Shown: positions 1 through 7,942 of the stretch, piece after piece
Position numbering within the stretch: position 1 is the stretch's first letter
Layout: the number at the start of each line of letters is the position of its first letter
DNA from: a bacterium
GTDB taxonomy: Bacteria > Myxococcota > UBA727 > JAUIJE01
NCBI GenBank assembly: GCA_030431455.1
Contig: JAUIJE010000002.1
Coordinates: 257,294 to 321,293, forward strand
DNA length: 64,000 nucleotides
Direction: 5' to 3'
The notes under the pieces: generated by a model
What the model was told of the DNA's origin: nothing
Database searches by the model: none
What the model saw: the letters and a program-made list of their open reading frames with translations, nothing else
Position numbers and translations under genes: made by a program

Positions 1-267
1 CTTGATCAAGAGTGGTTCGAAATCGGCGAGACCGAGCTGCTCGCCGGGGGGCTCATCGAGGTCGACGACAACGAGGTGATCCTCGGCCAAGGCACGACCC
101 TCCTGTCGTTCGACCGCAGCGACCGGACGCTCGTGCCCGTGCTCGACCTTTTCGGGTTGGTCGACGAGATCTCGGGCCTGAGCCGGACCGCCGACGGCGA
201 GACCGTGCTCGTCACCGACGAGGCCCACGACCAGCTCGTCGAGGTGTCGCTCGACCTCGGCCGCTGA
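1..267 (+). CDS. C-terminal end of a secreted/lipoprotein paralogue (5' end outside window)
   Basis: The frame is open from the first base to a TGA at 265-267, so only the last 88 residues are present. They align closely with the C-terminus of the gene at 477-1319: both contain LDQEW, LLAGGLIE, a DRTL-VLDL stretch, DEISGLSR/DDISGLSR and VLVTDE..DQL.EV. The two genes are therefore tandem paralogues. The complete neighbour has a lipoprotein signal, so this one is probably also exported. The repeated short hydrophobic and acidic strands resemble a beta-propeller-like fold, but that is an impression and I recognise no catalytic motif. An intrinsic terminator follows immediately, so the two copies are probably separate transcripts. 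Confidence 0.75.
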   Translation, partial: LDQEWFEIGETELLAGGLIEVDDNEVILGQGTTLLSFDRSDRTLVPVLDLFGLVDEISGLSRTADGETVLVTDEAHDQLVEVSLDLGR

Positions 268-287
268 GCCCCGCCATCGTCCGTGTC

Positions 288-315
288 GCGCGCCCCGTCC
301 GGGGCGCGCTCTTTT
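288..315 (+). terminator. Intrinsic terminator after the first paralogue
   Basis: Nine-base arms GCGCGCCCC (288-296) and GGGGCGCGC (301-309) enclose a four-base loop and are followed by TCTTTTT. It lies 21 nt after the stop codon of the upstream gene. Confidence 0.85.
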
Positions 316-476
316 TGGCGGGCCGAACGCGGCGCGGCCGAACGCGGCGCGGCTTTTCGGGTCTGGGCACGCAGTTTTCTGAGATCGCGTCCCCGGAGGG
401 TGGGCTTGGGGCGCGGTCTTCTGCGGTCCTGGCCTTGGCACCCCCCTTGCGACGTCCCGGGCACAAGGAGTCGCCG

Positions 477-1319
477 ATGTCCCGAACCCACGCTGTGTCC
501 CTGTCCGCCATCGCCAGCCTCGCCGCGATTTTTGCCGGCTGTGCCGAGCCCCTGCCGGCCGGGCAGGTCACGGTGCAAGCGCTGCCCGCGCACGCCACCG
601 GGGCCTGGGTCGGGGTCAGCGAAGCCCCCGACGGCGAACGGTTCGCGTACCACACCACCGGCGGGCTCTACCGGCTCGACGACGACGGGGCGGTCCTGCT
701 CGCCAATCCCGCGGACATCCTCGCCGATGCCGAGTCCCTGCCGACCTCGGACTTTCACGACATCGCCGCGATGGGCGGCGGCCGCTTCGCCATCGTCGCC
801 GACAACGACGGGTTTTTGTACGACCACAACTTCGGCTTGCTCACGCGCCACTTCTGCTACCTGCCGGGCGAGACCATCGACGACCCCGCCGGCTGGGGCC
901 CCGACCCGGTGCCCACCGAGGAAGGCATGCTCCAGCGCACCCTGAGCCTCGACTACGACCCGGTCATGGACCGCATCGTGGCCCAGCCCCGCACCTACGA
1001 CGAAGTCACCGGACAGACCCAGGCCGCGCACGTCGCGAGCTTCGACGGCGCCACCGGGCTCGATCAGGAGTGGTACCAAATCGGCGACCGCGAGCTGCTC
1101 GCCGGCGGCCTCATCGAGCTGGGCCGCACCGTGATCTTGGGCCGCGGCACCGAGCTTGTGGCCTTCGACCGCAACGACCGGACCCTGGCCGCGGTGCTCG
1201 ACCTCGGCGACCTCGTCGATGACATCTCCGGCCTGAGCCGCAGCGGCCGCGCCGGCACCGTGCTCGTCACCGACGAAGGCCGCGACCAGCTGCTCGAGGT
1301 CACCCTGCCCGAGTGGTGA
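477..1319 (+). CDS. Lipoprotein, paralogue of the preceding gene, function unknown
   Basis: A 280-residue protein. ATG 477 is chosen because AAGGAG (465-470) lies six bases upstream and because it gives a clean lipoprotein signal peptide with a lipobox ending LAAIFAGC. The mature protein is rich in Gly, Asp and hydrophobic beta-strand-like segments. Its last 90 residues repeat the C-terminus of the gene at the left edge (EWYQIGD, LAGGLIELGR, DDISGLSRSG, VLVTDEGRD). No family is recognised; a cell-surface beta-propeller-like protein is possible. A GC-rich hairpin at 1324-1342 without a T-run follows the stop. Confidence 0.85.
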   Translation: MSRTHAVSLSAIASLAAIFAGCAEPLPAGQVTVQALPAHATGAWVGVSEAPDGERFAYHTTGGLYRLDDDGAVLLANPADILADAESLPTSDFHDIAAMGGGRFAIVADNDGFLYDHNFGLLTRHFCYLPGETIDDPAGWGPDPVPTEEGMLQRTLSLDYDPVMDRIVAQPRTYDEVTGQTQAAHVASFDGATGLDQEWYQIGDRELLAGGLIELGRTVILGRGTELVAFDRNDRTLAAVLDLGDLVDDISGLSRSGRAGTVLVTDEGRDQLLEVTLPEW

Positions 1320-1458
1320 GCCCGGGCCCGGGGGCCGGGCCCCACCGGCATGCCCCCGCAAGGCACCACAAAGCCCCTACAAAAGACCCCTTAAAAGACA
1401 CCGCAAAAGATACTGCAAAGACATTGTGCAGTGACTTTGTCAGGGACGGCCGCGGCTG

Positions 1459-2013
1459 CTACTTGGCCGGGTCGGGGCCCTTTTTCGGCGCGGCCCCCTC
1501 GCGGGGGAACCACTCGTCGTACGGGAGCGCGCCCCGGTCGGGGGGAAAATCAAACTTGCCGTTGGCGTACTGGACCACGTCCTCGACCGTGCCCTTTTTG
1601 CGGTCCACGCGGCCGTACAGGATGAACAGGCGGTCGCGCAGCATGCCCTCGCCGAGGCCGAGCTTGCGTTCGCACCGGGCCACGGCCGCGTCCAGCGAAT
1701 CGCGCCGCGCGTTCACCCGCTCTTTGCCATCGTCCAAGGTGCGCGCGCCCCCGACGTAGGAGACAAACACGAGCTCCTTGTCGCGATCATAAAACGCGAA
1801 CGTGTCCGGCTCGGTCCAGGGGGTGCCGTACTCCTGGGCGTGCATCGCGTAGAACATCTGCACATACCGCTCGAGGCACACCGCGGCCCGGTCGCCCACC
1901 GTCCACGTCGAGGCGGCGCCGAGCCCGCCCGCCGCCGGGTCGGCCTGACCGCCGCTGCAGGCCGAAAGCCCCACCGCCAAAACCACAAGCGCGCTTCGCC
2001 ACATCCCGTTCAT
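1459..2013 (-). CDS. Small lipoprotein, function unknown
   Basis: A 184-residue protein with a lipoprotein signal peptide: an N-terminal hydrophobic run and a lipobox ending VGLSAC at about residue 19. GGAGGGG lies just upstream of the start ATG. The mature part has scattered charged helices and a tail rich in Pro, Lys and Gly (GAAPKKGPDPAK). No conserved family is recognised. It points away from the ornithine carbamoyltransferase gene, which starts about 155 bases off on the other strand. Confidence 0.8.
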   Translation of the reverse strand: MNGMWRSALVVLAVGLSACSGGQADPAAGGLGAASTWTVGDRAAVCLERYVQMFYAMHAQEYGTPWTEPDTFAFYDRDKELVFVSYVGGARTLDDGKERVNARRDSLDAAVARCERKLGLGEGMLRDRLFILYGRVDRKKGTVEDVVQYANGKFDFPPDRGALPYDEWFPREGAAPKKGPDPAK

Positions 2014-2168
2014 GACCCCTCCACTGATGCGTTGCGTCGTCGTCCGCGCTTGTACGGCACCACAAAAAAAATGACGACCCCGTCGCCCGGCTCTTTTGCC
2101 CCCCCGCCGCCTGTGCCAACAAACCGCGCCTCATCAACCGCGGGCCCGCCCGCTTCGGAGTCATGGCC

Positions 2169-3104
2169 ATGGCCGCGCACCTCACCAGTCTGCTCGATCT
2201 CACCCCCGCCCAAACCAAACGCGTCGTCGACCTCGCGGTCGAGGTCAAAAAGCACCCCCAGGAGTTTGCGAAGGACCTCGCGGGCAAATCCATCGCGATG
2301 ATCTTCGCCAAACAATCCACCCGGACCCGCATCAGCTTCGAGGTCGGCATTCACCAACTCGGCGCCCAGGCCCTCGCCCTGTCCGCGGGCGGCTCGTCGG
2401 GCATGCAGCTTGGCCGGGGCGAGACCATCCACGACACCGCCAACGTGCTGTCCCGCTTCGTCGACGGCATCGTCATCCGCACCTTCGGGCAAGACCAGGT
2501 CGATGGGCTCGCCGAGCACGGCTCGGTCCCGGTCATCAACGCGCTCACCGACAAGTACCATCCGTGCCAAGCCCTCGCCGACCTGCTCACCATTCGCGAG
2601 CACCTCGGCTCCCCCGAAGGCAAAACCCTCGTCTACGTCGGCGCGGGCAACAACGTGGCCCACTCCCTGATGCTTGCGGGACCGCGCAGCGGGATGAACG
2701 TCATCTGTGCCTGCCCGGCGTCGCTCCCCCCGCACCAAGATGTGCTCGCCCGGGCGGAGGCCGACGCGAAGGAAGCGGGCACCACCGTCACCGTCTCGCA
2801 CAACCTGCACGAGGCGGCCGAGGGCGCGCACGTGCTCTACACCGACACCTGGGTGAGCATGGGCGAAGAGGCCGAGGCCAAAGCGCTCATGAAAAAGCTC
2901 GAGGGCTTCTGCATCACCGCCGACATCATGAAGCGCGCGGACCCGAGCGCGCAGTTCATGCACTGCCTGCCCGCGCACCGGGAAGAGGAAGTGAGCACCG
3001 AGGTCATGGACGGGCCCCAATCGGTGGTGTTCGACCAAGCCGAAAACCGCCTGCACGCGCAAAAGGCGTTGATGCTGCTGCTGTTCGGCGCGCGGGCCTG
3101 GTGA
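2169..3104 (+). CDS. argF: Ornithine carbamoyltransferase
   Basis: A 311-residue enzyme that makes citrulline from ornithine and carbamoyl phosphate in arginine biosynthesis (cytoplasmic). Diagnostic motifs are all present: the carbamoyl-phosphate loop STRTR (residues 50-54), HPCQ (131-134), the ornithine-binding DTWVSMG near 226-232, and HCLP (265-268) carrying the active-site Cys. Length is normal for the family. Two ATG codons lie at 2163 and 2169; the second is preferred because CGGAG ends at 2160, giving an eight-base spacer. No other arginine gene is adjacent, so it is probably transcribed alone. Confidence 0.95.
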   Translation: MAAHLTSLLDLTPAQTKRVVDLAVEVKKHPQEFAKDLAGKSIAMIFAKQSTRTRISFEVGIHQLGAQALALSAGGSSGMQLGRGETIHDTANVLSRFVDGIVIRTFGQDQVDGLAEHGSVPVINALTDKYHPCQALADLLTIREHLGSPEGKTLVYVGAGNNVAHSLMLAGPRSGMNVICACPASLPPHQDVLARAEADAKEAGTTVTVSHNLHEAAEGAHVLYTDTWVSMGEEAEAKALMKKLEGFCITADIMKRADPSAQFMHCLPAHREEEVSTEVMDGPQSVVFDQAENRLHAQKALMLLLFGARAW

Positions 3105-3233
3105 GCGCTGGGCGCGGCCGGGGCACGACGACCAAGCGCGTGGTGCCCCGTCCGGGCTGGCCCCCGATCGCAATGCAACTGTACGGTGCCCGGCGGCGCC
3201 GGTGACGAGGGCCGGACCGGTCCGGAGAACACG

Positions 3234-4085
3234 ATGAAGCTCGCCCGCGACGATTTTGACCCCCGCTACCAGCACATCCTCGACACGTGCACGCCCTACC
3301 TGCTCACCTACCCGGGCAATCTCGGCGCCCTCGACCGGGCCCCGTTTGGTTGGGACATCGCGGCCGAGAACACCTTCGACCCCACCCGCCTGTCGTCGCG
3401 CCGGGTGGTGGACGGGCTGCACCACCTGGACGCTTTTTCGTTCGGGGACCAAGAGATGCTGATGCCGCGCTGGGTGCTGTTCGACTGCGGCGAGTTTCCC
3501 GGGATTGTGTTCGGCTTTGGGCGCCGGGCCAAGGACTGCCCCCCCGACGTGCGGGCCGCGTACCGGGTGGCCGGTGACGACGACGACGACGTGTACGTGC
3601 CGCTCTCGATGTGGGTCGCGATCCGGTGCGCCGAGGACGGGGCCTGGTTCGGCCACAACCTGTCCTCGGCCAACCTCGTGTCCCACCAGGAAAAGCTCCC
3701 CGGCCTGGCCACGATCACCAAGTCGTTTGGTGTGAAGGTTGCGCAAGTTTCAACCCAATACGGCGCGACCCAATGGGACAGCTCGAGCTTGGGCATTCAC
3801 CTCTCGCTCGGGGCCATGACCTTGATGTGCGCCTACACCCCCGCGCACACCCACGACGAGACGTTCGCGTACCGCATCGACGTCGACGACGACCGGCTCA
3901 CCGCCCCCCTGCGCCCAGGCTTCGCGCGCCCCGCCAGCGGCGGGGACCGGCACATCGACGCGGGCGACACCGAAGCCATCCGCGGGTTGCACACCGACAT
4001 CGAGAGCGGCGCGCGGTACGAACTGTTCCGCATCGAGCGCCGCGACCACCAGCCGCAACGGCTCTGGCTCAAGGCGCACCATTAG
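3234..4085 (+). CDS. Conserved-looking protein of unknown function
   Basis: A 283-residue soluble protein with no signal peptide or membrane segment. GGAG at 3224-3227 supports ATG 3234. The centre holds an acidic DDDDD run and the C-terminal third has a His-rich stretch (YTPAHTHDETFAYR) that could suggest metal binding or a cupin-like barrel, but I cannot assign a family. Around 3725-3765 there is a run of codons with A or T in third position (gtt, caa, gtt, tca) that contrasts with the rest of the gene. The stop codon is the start of a repeat element that fills the next 400 bases. Confidence 0.75.
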   Translation: MKLARDDFDPRYQHILDTCTPYLLTYPGNLGALDRAPFGWDIAAENTFDPTRLSSRRVVDGLHHLDAFSFGDQEMLMPRWVLFDCGEFPGIVFGFGRRAKDCPPDVRAAYRVAGDDDDDVYVPLSMWVAIRCAEDGAWFGHNLSSANLVSHQEKLPGLATITKSFGVKVAQVSTQYGATQWDSSSLGIHLSLGAMTLMCAYTPAHTHDETFAYRIDVDDDRLTAPLRPGFARPASGGDRHIDAGDTEAIRGLHTDIESGARYELFRIERRDHQPQRLWLKAHH

Positions 4086-4470
4086 AGCGCATCTCAAAAT
4101 CATAGATGCGTGCGCTCGCCAAGGCCACGACGAGCGCCCGACCGGGCGTCTCGTCGCTGGACACTAGAGCACGTCTCAAAATCGCCTTTCGGCGCTTTCG
4201 AGCCGGGCCTTCTTCGCAGCGCATGACTTCGATGGGGGTCTGCTCGGTCGGCGTACGTACGGCCTGCGGATGCCACCAGCTGGGGTCTTGGGATGTGGTC
4301 CAGCGAAGCTTGGCGTGCGCAAAACGCAAGCGTTGCCCCCTCCCGGGGCCTGGCCATTCCGGAGCTTTCCGGGAGGGTCTCGTCCCGTCCGTCGCACAGG
4401 TTGCCTCACCGGAGAGCCGAAGCGGTGGCGGTTCGATGCTGCCCACGTCGAGCAGCGTCATACGAACTAC
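4082..4470. repeat. Degenerate interspersed repeat element, no gene seen
   Basis: This stretch lacks a convincing gene and is less GC-rich than its surroundings. It carries two copies of a motif close to TAGAGCACGTCTCAAAATC (4083-4101 and 4165-4183). The first forms a hairpin with arms CGCATCT/AGATGCG (4088-4094 and 4104-4110). A 38-base block at 4263-4300, read on the minus strand, matches 21148-21185 on the plus strand at roughly 33 of 38 positions (shared core CACATCCCAA, CAGCTGG, GCATCCGCAGG). The shared words AACGCTT-GCGTT and GGAATGGCC occur in both places but in different order. It may be a decayed mobile element or an intergenic repeat family. Confidence 0.55.
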
Positions 4471-4489
4471 GATACTACAATGCATACCG

Positions 4490-4509
4490 TACAATGCATA
4501 TGCATTGTA
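4490..4509. repeat. 20-bp perfect palindrome with CAATG...CATTG ends
   Basis: TACAATGCATATGCATTGTA is perfectly self-complementary. An upstream ACTACAATGCAT (4474-4485) can instead pair with ATGCATTGTAGT (4500-4511), so two alternative hairpins are possible. The same CAATG/CATTG half-sites recur elsewhere in the window. Function unknown; a protein-binding site is plausible. Confidence 0.6.
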
Positions 4510-4522
4510 GTTGTCATTCAAA

Positions 4523-4549
4523 AAAGAGCCCCGCACCACGGGGCTCTTT
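4523..4549. terminator. Bidirectional intrinsic terminator
   Basis: Arms AAAGAGCCCCG (4523-4533) and CGGGGCTCTTT (4539-4549) flank a five-base loop, with an A-run on the left and a T-rich tail on the right. It ends the bactofilin transcript on the minus strand and any transcript arriving from the repeat element on the plus strand. Confidence 0.85.
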
Positions 4550-4567
4550 CTCGTCGCGCGGGGACGG

Positions 4568-5026
4568 TCAGTTCTTTTCGGCGGGGGCCGCGTCGGCAGG
4601 TTTCGCGTCGTTTTTGGCGTTGCCGTTCTTGCCCGCCAAAAGCTCCGGCCGGGGGCGGTCGAGATTTTCCATGCGGCAGCTGCCCTCGAAGATGACCCCG
4701 GCGTGAATCACCAGCTGGGGGGTCTCGATGTCGCCGATCAGGCGCGCGGGGGGGTGCAGCTCGACCAGCTTGCTGGCCTTGACGTTGCCCCGGAGCAGGC
4801 CATGCAACTTGAGCGTGCCCACGTCGAGGTCGGCTTCCACTTCGCCACTTTTGGCGATGGTCACGATGTCTTCGGTCTCGATCTGGCCCTTGAAGTGCCC
4901 ATCGATCCGCACCTGCCCCTGAAACACGAGCTTGCCGTCGAAGCTCGCCTCGGGGCCGAGGATGGTGTGGGCCCCGGTGTCGAGGACGTTGGCGGTGGAC
5001 ACTTCTTTTTTGGGCATGAGCGCCAT
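4568..5026 (-). CDS. Bactofilin (DUF583 polymer-forming cytoskeletal protein)
   Basis: A 152-residue protein. Residues of about 15-120 show the short beta-helix repeats typical of bactofilins (LGPEASFDGKLVF, VRIDGHFKGQI, GEVEADL, GLLRGNV), followed by a disordered Lys/Ala/Pro tail. Bactofilins polymerise without nucleotide; in Myxococcus xanthus BacNOP form scaffolds that hold ParB-parS and the ParABC machinery near the poles. ATG 5026 is chosen because GGAGG lies six bases upstream. It is downstream of parAB on the same strand, separated by a terminator, so it probably has its own promoter while keeping a functional link with segregation. Confidence 0.9.
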   Translation of the reverse strand: MALMPKKEVSTANVLDTGAHTILGPEASFDGKLVFQGQVRIDGHFKGQIETEDIVTIAKSGEVEADLDVGTLKLHGLLRGNVKASKLVELHPPARLIGDIETPQLVIHAGVIFEGSCRMENLDRPRPELLAGKNGNAKNDAKPADAAPAEKN

Positions 5027-5189
5027 GGTTTTCCTCCGATTGGCGGGGGCAAAAGAGCGCGCCTGGACGACAAAGGCAAGTCCTTTTCCCGATCTCCCGC
5101 GGTTTTGGCCTGCGGGTCCCCGCGGGGGGTCCCGCCATCGGCCTCGGCCGGCGCCCCAGGGGGACGCGCGCCGCACGACAAAACGAAAA

Positions 5190-5211
5190 GCGCCGCTCCG
5201 AAGAGCGGCGC
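5190..5211 (-). terminator. Intrinsic terminator of the parAB operon
   Basis: Read on the minus strand, nine-base arms GCGCCGCTC and GAGCGGCGC enclose a TTCG loop and are followed by TTTTCGTTTTG. It lies 64 nt past the parB stop. Confidence 0.9.
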
Positions 5212-5275
5212 CGGTCGCGGACAGTCCTTTCGATACCTACAAAACTGTCAAGTCATGTCGGCAGGCACCCAGGGG

Positions 5276-6157
5276 TCAGTGGGCGTGCTCCACCTTGGCC
5301 AAGATCGCGTCCAGTTCGTCATAGGACGCGAAGTGCACCTTGATGAAGCCCTTGCCGCCCGCGTGGTCGAGCTCGACCTTGGTCCCGAACGCCCGCTGCA
5401 ACCGCATGCGGACATCCCGCTCATTTTGGCTTTCGGCCTTGGCCTTCTTGCCCGCCTTCTTGGGCGCCGGGCCCTGCAGCTGCTCCTGGACCGCCTTTTC
5501 GGTCTGGCGAACGTTCCAGCCCTTTTTCTGCACCACCCCGGCGAACTTCTCGATCGCCTTCGGCTCGTTGAGCGCCAGCAGCGCCCGGGCGTGGCCCATC
5601 GTGAGCACTCCGTCGAGCACCAACTGTTGCACCGCCTGCGGGAGCTTCAACAACCGCAGGGCGTTGGCCACGGTCGCGCGGTCCTTGCCCACCGCCTTGG
5701 CGATGTCGGATTGGTTGAAGCCCATTTCGGCGTGAAGGCGCTGAAAGGCCTCGGCCTCTTCGATCGGGTTCAGGTCCCGGCGCTGGATGTTCTCGACCAG
5801 GGCCAAGGTCAGCGTGTCCTTCTCGGCCACGTCGCTGATCACCGCTTTGATCTGGTCGAGGCCCGCCCGCTGGGCGGCGCGCCACCGGCGCTCCCCCGCG
5901 ACGATCTCGTACTGGTGGGCCGCCCGGCGCCGCACAACGATGGGCTGGAGGATGCCGTGCTGGCGAATGCTGCTCGCGAGCTCCTCGAGGCCGGTCTCGT
6001 CGAAGACCTGGCGGGGCTGTCCGTCGCTGGGCAGGACCTGGTCCATGGGCAGCAGCGCCAATTCGCTGTTGGCCACCTGGGTCGGCGCCTCGGCGGGACG
6101 GGGGGGAATGAGAGCACTGAGACCGCGGCCCAAGTTCTTTCGTTTTTCCAATGCCAT
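5276..6157 (-). CDS. parB: Chromosome-partitioning protein ParB
   Basis: A 293-residue ParB/Spo0J protein. The N-terminal segment (KRKNLGRGLSALI) is the usual ParA-interacting tail. The CTPase/N-domain contains GERRWRA and ENIQRRDLNPIEEA, followed by the KorB/HTH domain (QSDIAKAVGKDRATVANALRLLKLP) that binds parS, and a C-terminal dimerisation domain. ParB loads at parS as a CTP-dependent sliding clamp and organises the origin region. The ATG is 12 nt after the parA stop, so the two genes form an operon. Four matching parS sites lie upstream at 7.0-7.9 kb. Confidence 0.97.
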   Translation of the reverse strand: MALEKRKNLGRGLSALIPPRPAEAPTQVANSELALLPMDQVLPSDGQPRQVFDETGLEELASSIRQHGILQPIVVRRRAAHQYEIVAGERRWRAAQRAGLDQIKAVISDVAEKDTLTLALVENIQRRDLNPIEEAEAFQRLHAEMGFNQSDIAKAVGKDRATVANALRLLKLPQAVQQLVLDGVLTMGHARALLALNEPKAIEKFAGVVQKKGWNVRQTEKAVQEQLQGPAPKKAGKKAKAESQNERDVRMRLQRAFGTKVELDHAGGKGFIKVHFASYDELDAILAKVEHAH

Positions 6158-6169
6158 GTTCTGTTTCTC

Positions 6170-6970
6170 CTAGTGGGCCGCGTTCGCGGTCTTGAGGGGG
6201 GTGGCGCCGAGCCAGCGGCCCTTGAGCTCTTCCGACAACGCCATGTACGCCTGGGCGCCGCGCGAGGCGACGTCGTACAGAAGGATGGGTTTGCCGTGGG
6301 ACGGCGCTTCGCTGAGCCGCACGTTCCGCGGAATCACGGTCTCGTACACCTGCCCGGCGAGGTGCTGCCGAACCTCTTCCACCACCTGGTGGGAGAGGTT
6401 GTTCCGCGCGTCGAACATGGTGAGCAAGATGCCATCCAAGTCGAGCTGGGCGTTCAGGCTGCCCTTGACCAGGTCAATGGTCTTGAGCAGGTGGGAGAGA
6501 CCCTCGAGCGCGTAGTACTCGCACTGCAGCGGAATGAGCACCCCGTTGGCGGCGGTGAGCGCGTTGACGGTGAGCAAGCCAAGCGACGGGGGACAGTCGA
6601 GCAGGATGACGTCGTAGTCGTTCTGCACATCCTCGAGCGCCCGTTTGAGCCGGGTCTCGCGCGCCAGTGCACCAACGAGTTCGATTTCAGCACCGATGAG
6701 TTGGGTGTTCGACGGGGCGATGAAGAGCCCGTCCACCTCCGTGGGGCGCGCGACCTCGCGCATACTCATTGTTCCGATGAGCGTCTGATAGACCGTGGGC
6801 TCGTCGGGGCCGGGAAACAATCCCATGCCACTGCCCGCGTTGCCCTGCGGATCCATGTCGACAAGCAGTACCTTTGTGCCCTTGGCCGCCAATGAAGATG
6901 CCAAGTTCACCGAAGTCGTGGTCTTGCCCACCCCGCCCTTCTGGTTTGCAATCGCGATGACCTTCGCCAT
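6170..6970 (-). CDS. parA: Chromosome-partitioning ATPase ParA (Soj)
   Basis: A 266-residue ParA/Soj ATPase. It has the deviant Walker A KGGVGKTT near residue 11 with the signature lysine, switch motif DMDPQGNA, and Walker B-like DVILLDCPPSLG. ATP-bound ParA dimers coat the nucleoid and pull ParB-parS complexes apart. The GGAGG-like GGAGGTAGGAAC precedes ATG 6970. It is the first gene of the parAB operon and starts about 70 bases from the nearest parS site, which may place the promoter under ParB control. Confidence 0.97.
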   Translation of the reverse strand: MAKVIAIANQKGGVGKTTTSVNLASSLAAKGTKVLLVDMDPQGNAGSGMGLFPGPDEPTVYQTLIGTMSMREVARPTEVDGLFIAPSNTQLIGAEIELVGALARETRLKRALEDVQNDYDVILLDCPPSLGLLTVNALTAANGVLIPLQCEYYALEGLSHLLKTIDLVKGSLNAQLDLDGILLTMFDARNNLSHQVVEEVRQHLAGQVYETVIPRNVRLSEAPSHGKPILLYDVASRGAQAYMALSEELKGRWLGATPLKTANAAH

Positions 6971-7040
6971 GTGTTCCTACCTCCGAGAGCCCTGACCAGA
7001 TCAAACGCCGATCCATTTTTCAAGCAGAAGTTCTGCGCTT

Positions 7041-7056
7041 TGTTCCACGTGGAACA
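7041..7056. promoter_or_regulatory. parS: parS site 1
   Basis: TGTTCCACGTGGAACA, a perfect 16-bp palindrome identical to the GC-rich form of the bacterial parS consensus. It lies 70 bases upstream of parA. Confidence 0.95.
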
Positions 7057-7123
7057 CGGGTGCCGATCGATCCCGGAAATGCGCGGGCTGCCCTGGTCCA
7101 GGGGAAAGGAGCGGCAAGGGCGC

Positions 7124-7316
7124 GCCGCGGGGTCATCGAACGACCGGCATGCCCGGAGCCAACATCCGCGCAAATGGCCATCGACCGATCGCCACACCGG
7201 AGCCAAGAGCCGCCGGGCGTCGTCATCGCATCCCCGGAGCCGAAAGCCGCGGGGTCGTCATCGAACGAGCCGCCCCCGCCGGCGCCAGCCGCTGGCGTCC
7301 ATCGAACGAGCCACGC
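7124..7316. repeat. Five imperfect ~40-bp tandem repeats between parS sites
   Basis: Copies starting near 7124, 7153, 7198, 7235 and 7279 share the pattern CCGGAGCCRA, AGCCGC, GGG, then GTCATCGAACGA. The copies diverge from each other. No gene is convincing here. The repeats sit between parS sites 1 and 2. Confidence 0.55.
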
Positions 7317-7365
7317 TCCCCTTCGCCCCCGGCATCGGGCCCGACGTCCTTGACCAACGAACCCG

Positions 7366-7482
7366 GTTGAACCGGCCACGTCGATCCCCATGGCACGACC
7401 AAGGCGACGCTTGGCTGCCTCTCCATTCTCGGTCTCCCCTCAGCCAAAGCCGCTGGATGGGTTCCACGTGAAACATCTCTCC
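7366..7482. repeat. Duplicated parS-bearing block, copy 1
   Basis: This block begins with ACCGGCCACGTCGATC and runs through CTTGGCT, TCGGTCTCCC and CAAAGCC to a parS-like site. Copy 2 at 7533-7639 has the same order of words (ACCGGGCACGTCGATGC, CCTGGCT, TCGGTCTCCC, CAAAGCC, parS, CATCTCC). Confidence 0.6.
7460..7475. promoter_or_regulatory. parS: parS site 2 (variant)
   Basis: GGTTCCACGTGAAACA differs from the other three sites at two positions and mixes the two known half-site types (TTCCAC and GTGAAAC). Binding is probably weaker. Confidence 0.8.
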
Positions 7483-7532
7483 ACCGACACGCTTCTCCAA
7501 CCGCCTTGTTGCCAGTGATGAAGAACAAACCC

Positions 7533-7639
7533 GATGGAACCGGGCACGTCGATGCATGGCGGCGCCTGGCTTCTCCCTGGTCGAACAAATCGGTCTCCCA
7601 CCAAAGCCAACCGATGTGTTCCACGTGGAACACATCTCC
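7533..7639. repeat. Duplicated parS-bearing block, copy 2
   Basis: Second copy of the block described at 7366-7482. It contains parS site 3 near its right end. Indels of a few bases separate the copies. Confidence 0.6.
7617..7632. promoter_or_regulatory. parS: parS site 3
   Basis: TGTTCCACGTGGAACA, a perfect match to site 1. Confidence 0.95.
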
Positions 7640-7904
7640 CCCTCCCATCGCGCCACCGCACGATGAAAGACGGTTTCGGCCGTCGCTGCCCGTTCCCCCA
7701 CCACAGCATCCCTCCAAAGCCCTCTCCCCTCCACCTCGTCCGCCAAGCCGCGCCACGGTTGAACTCAAAAGCCCCCAACGCGCCGTCCACACCAAACACG
7801 TGCCCGCTCACAAAGCGCGCCCCCCCCAACACGCCCCGTGGTCCAGGGAAACAACGCACAGTTCGACACCTGCACAATCAAATCGACGTGCGCGTTCACT
7901 GGCC

Positions 7905-7920
7905 TGTTCCACGTGGAACA
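7905..7920. promoter_or_regulatory. parS: parS site 4
   Basis: TGTTCCACGTGGAACA, a perfect match to site 1. It lies 22 bases from the end of rsmG. Confidence 0.95.
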
Positions 7921-7942
7921 CCCTGCCGCCACCCGCTGCGGT

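Noticed and set aside
1324-1342. GGGCCCGG-GGG-CCGGGCCC hairpin as a terminator
   Set aside because: The stem is strong but there is no T-run. Such GC hairpins are common in this composition.
4069-4539. A 156-residue minus-strand frame over the gene-free repeat element
   Set aside because: No ribosome-binding site, no recognised domain and atypical composition. It overlaps a terminator and palindrome. At best a decayed remnant.
4511-6895. A very long plus-strand frame opposite bactofilin, parB and parA
   Set aside because: Artefact of GC-rich codon usage antisense to three certain genes. Many similar long antisense frames (for example 15025-17547 upstream part, 23333-25585, 28048-30522, 41387-43687) were discarded for the same reason.
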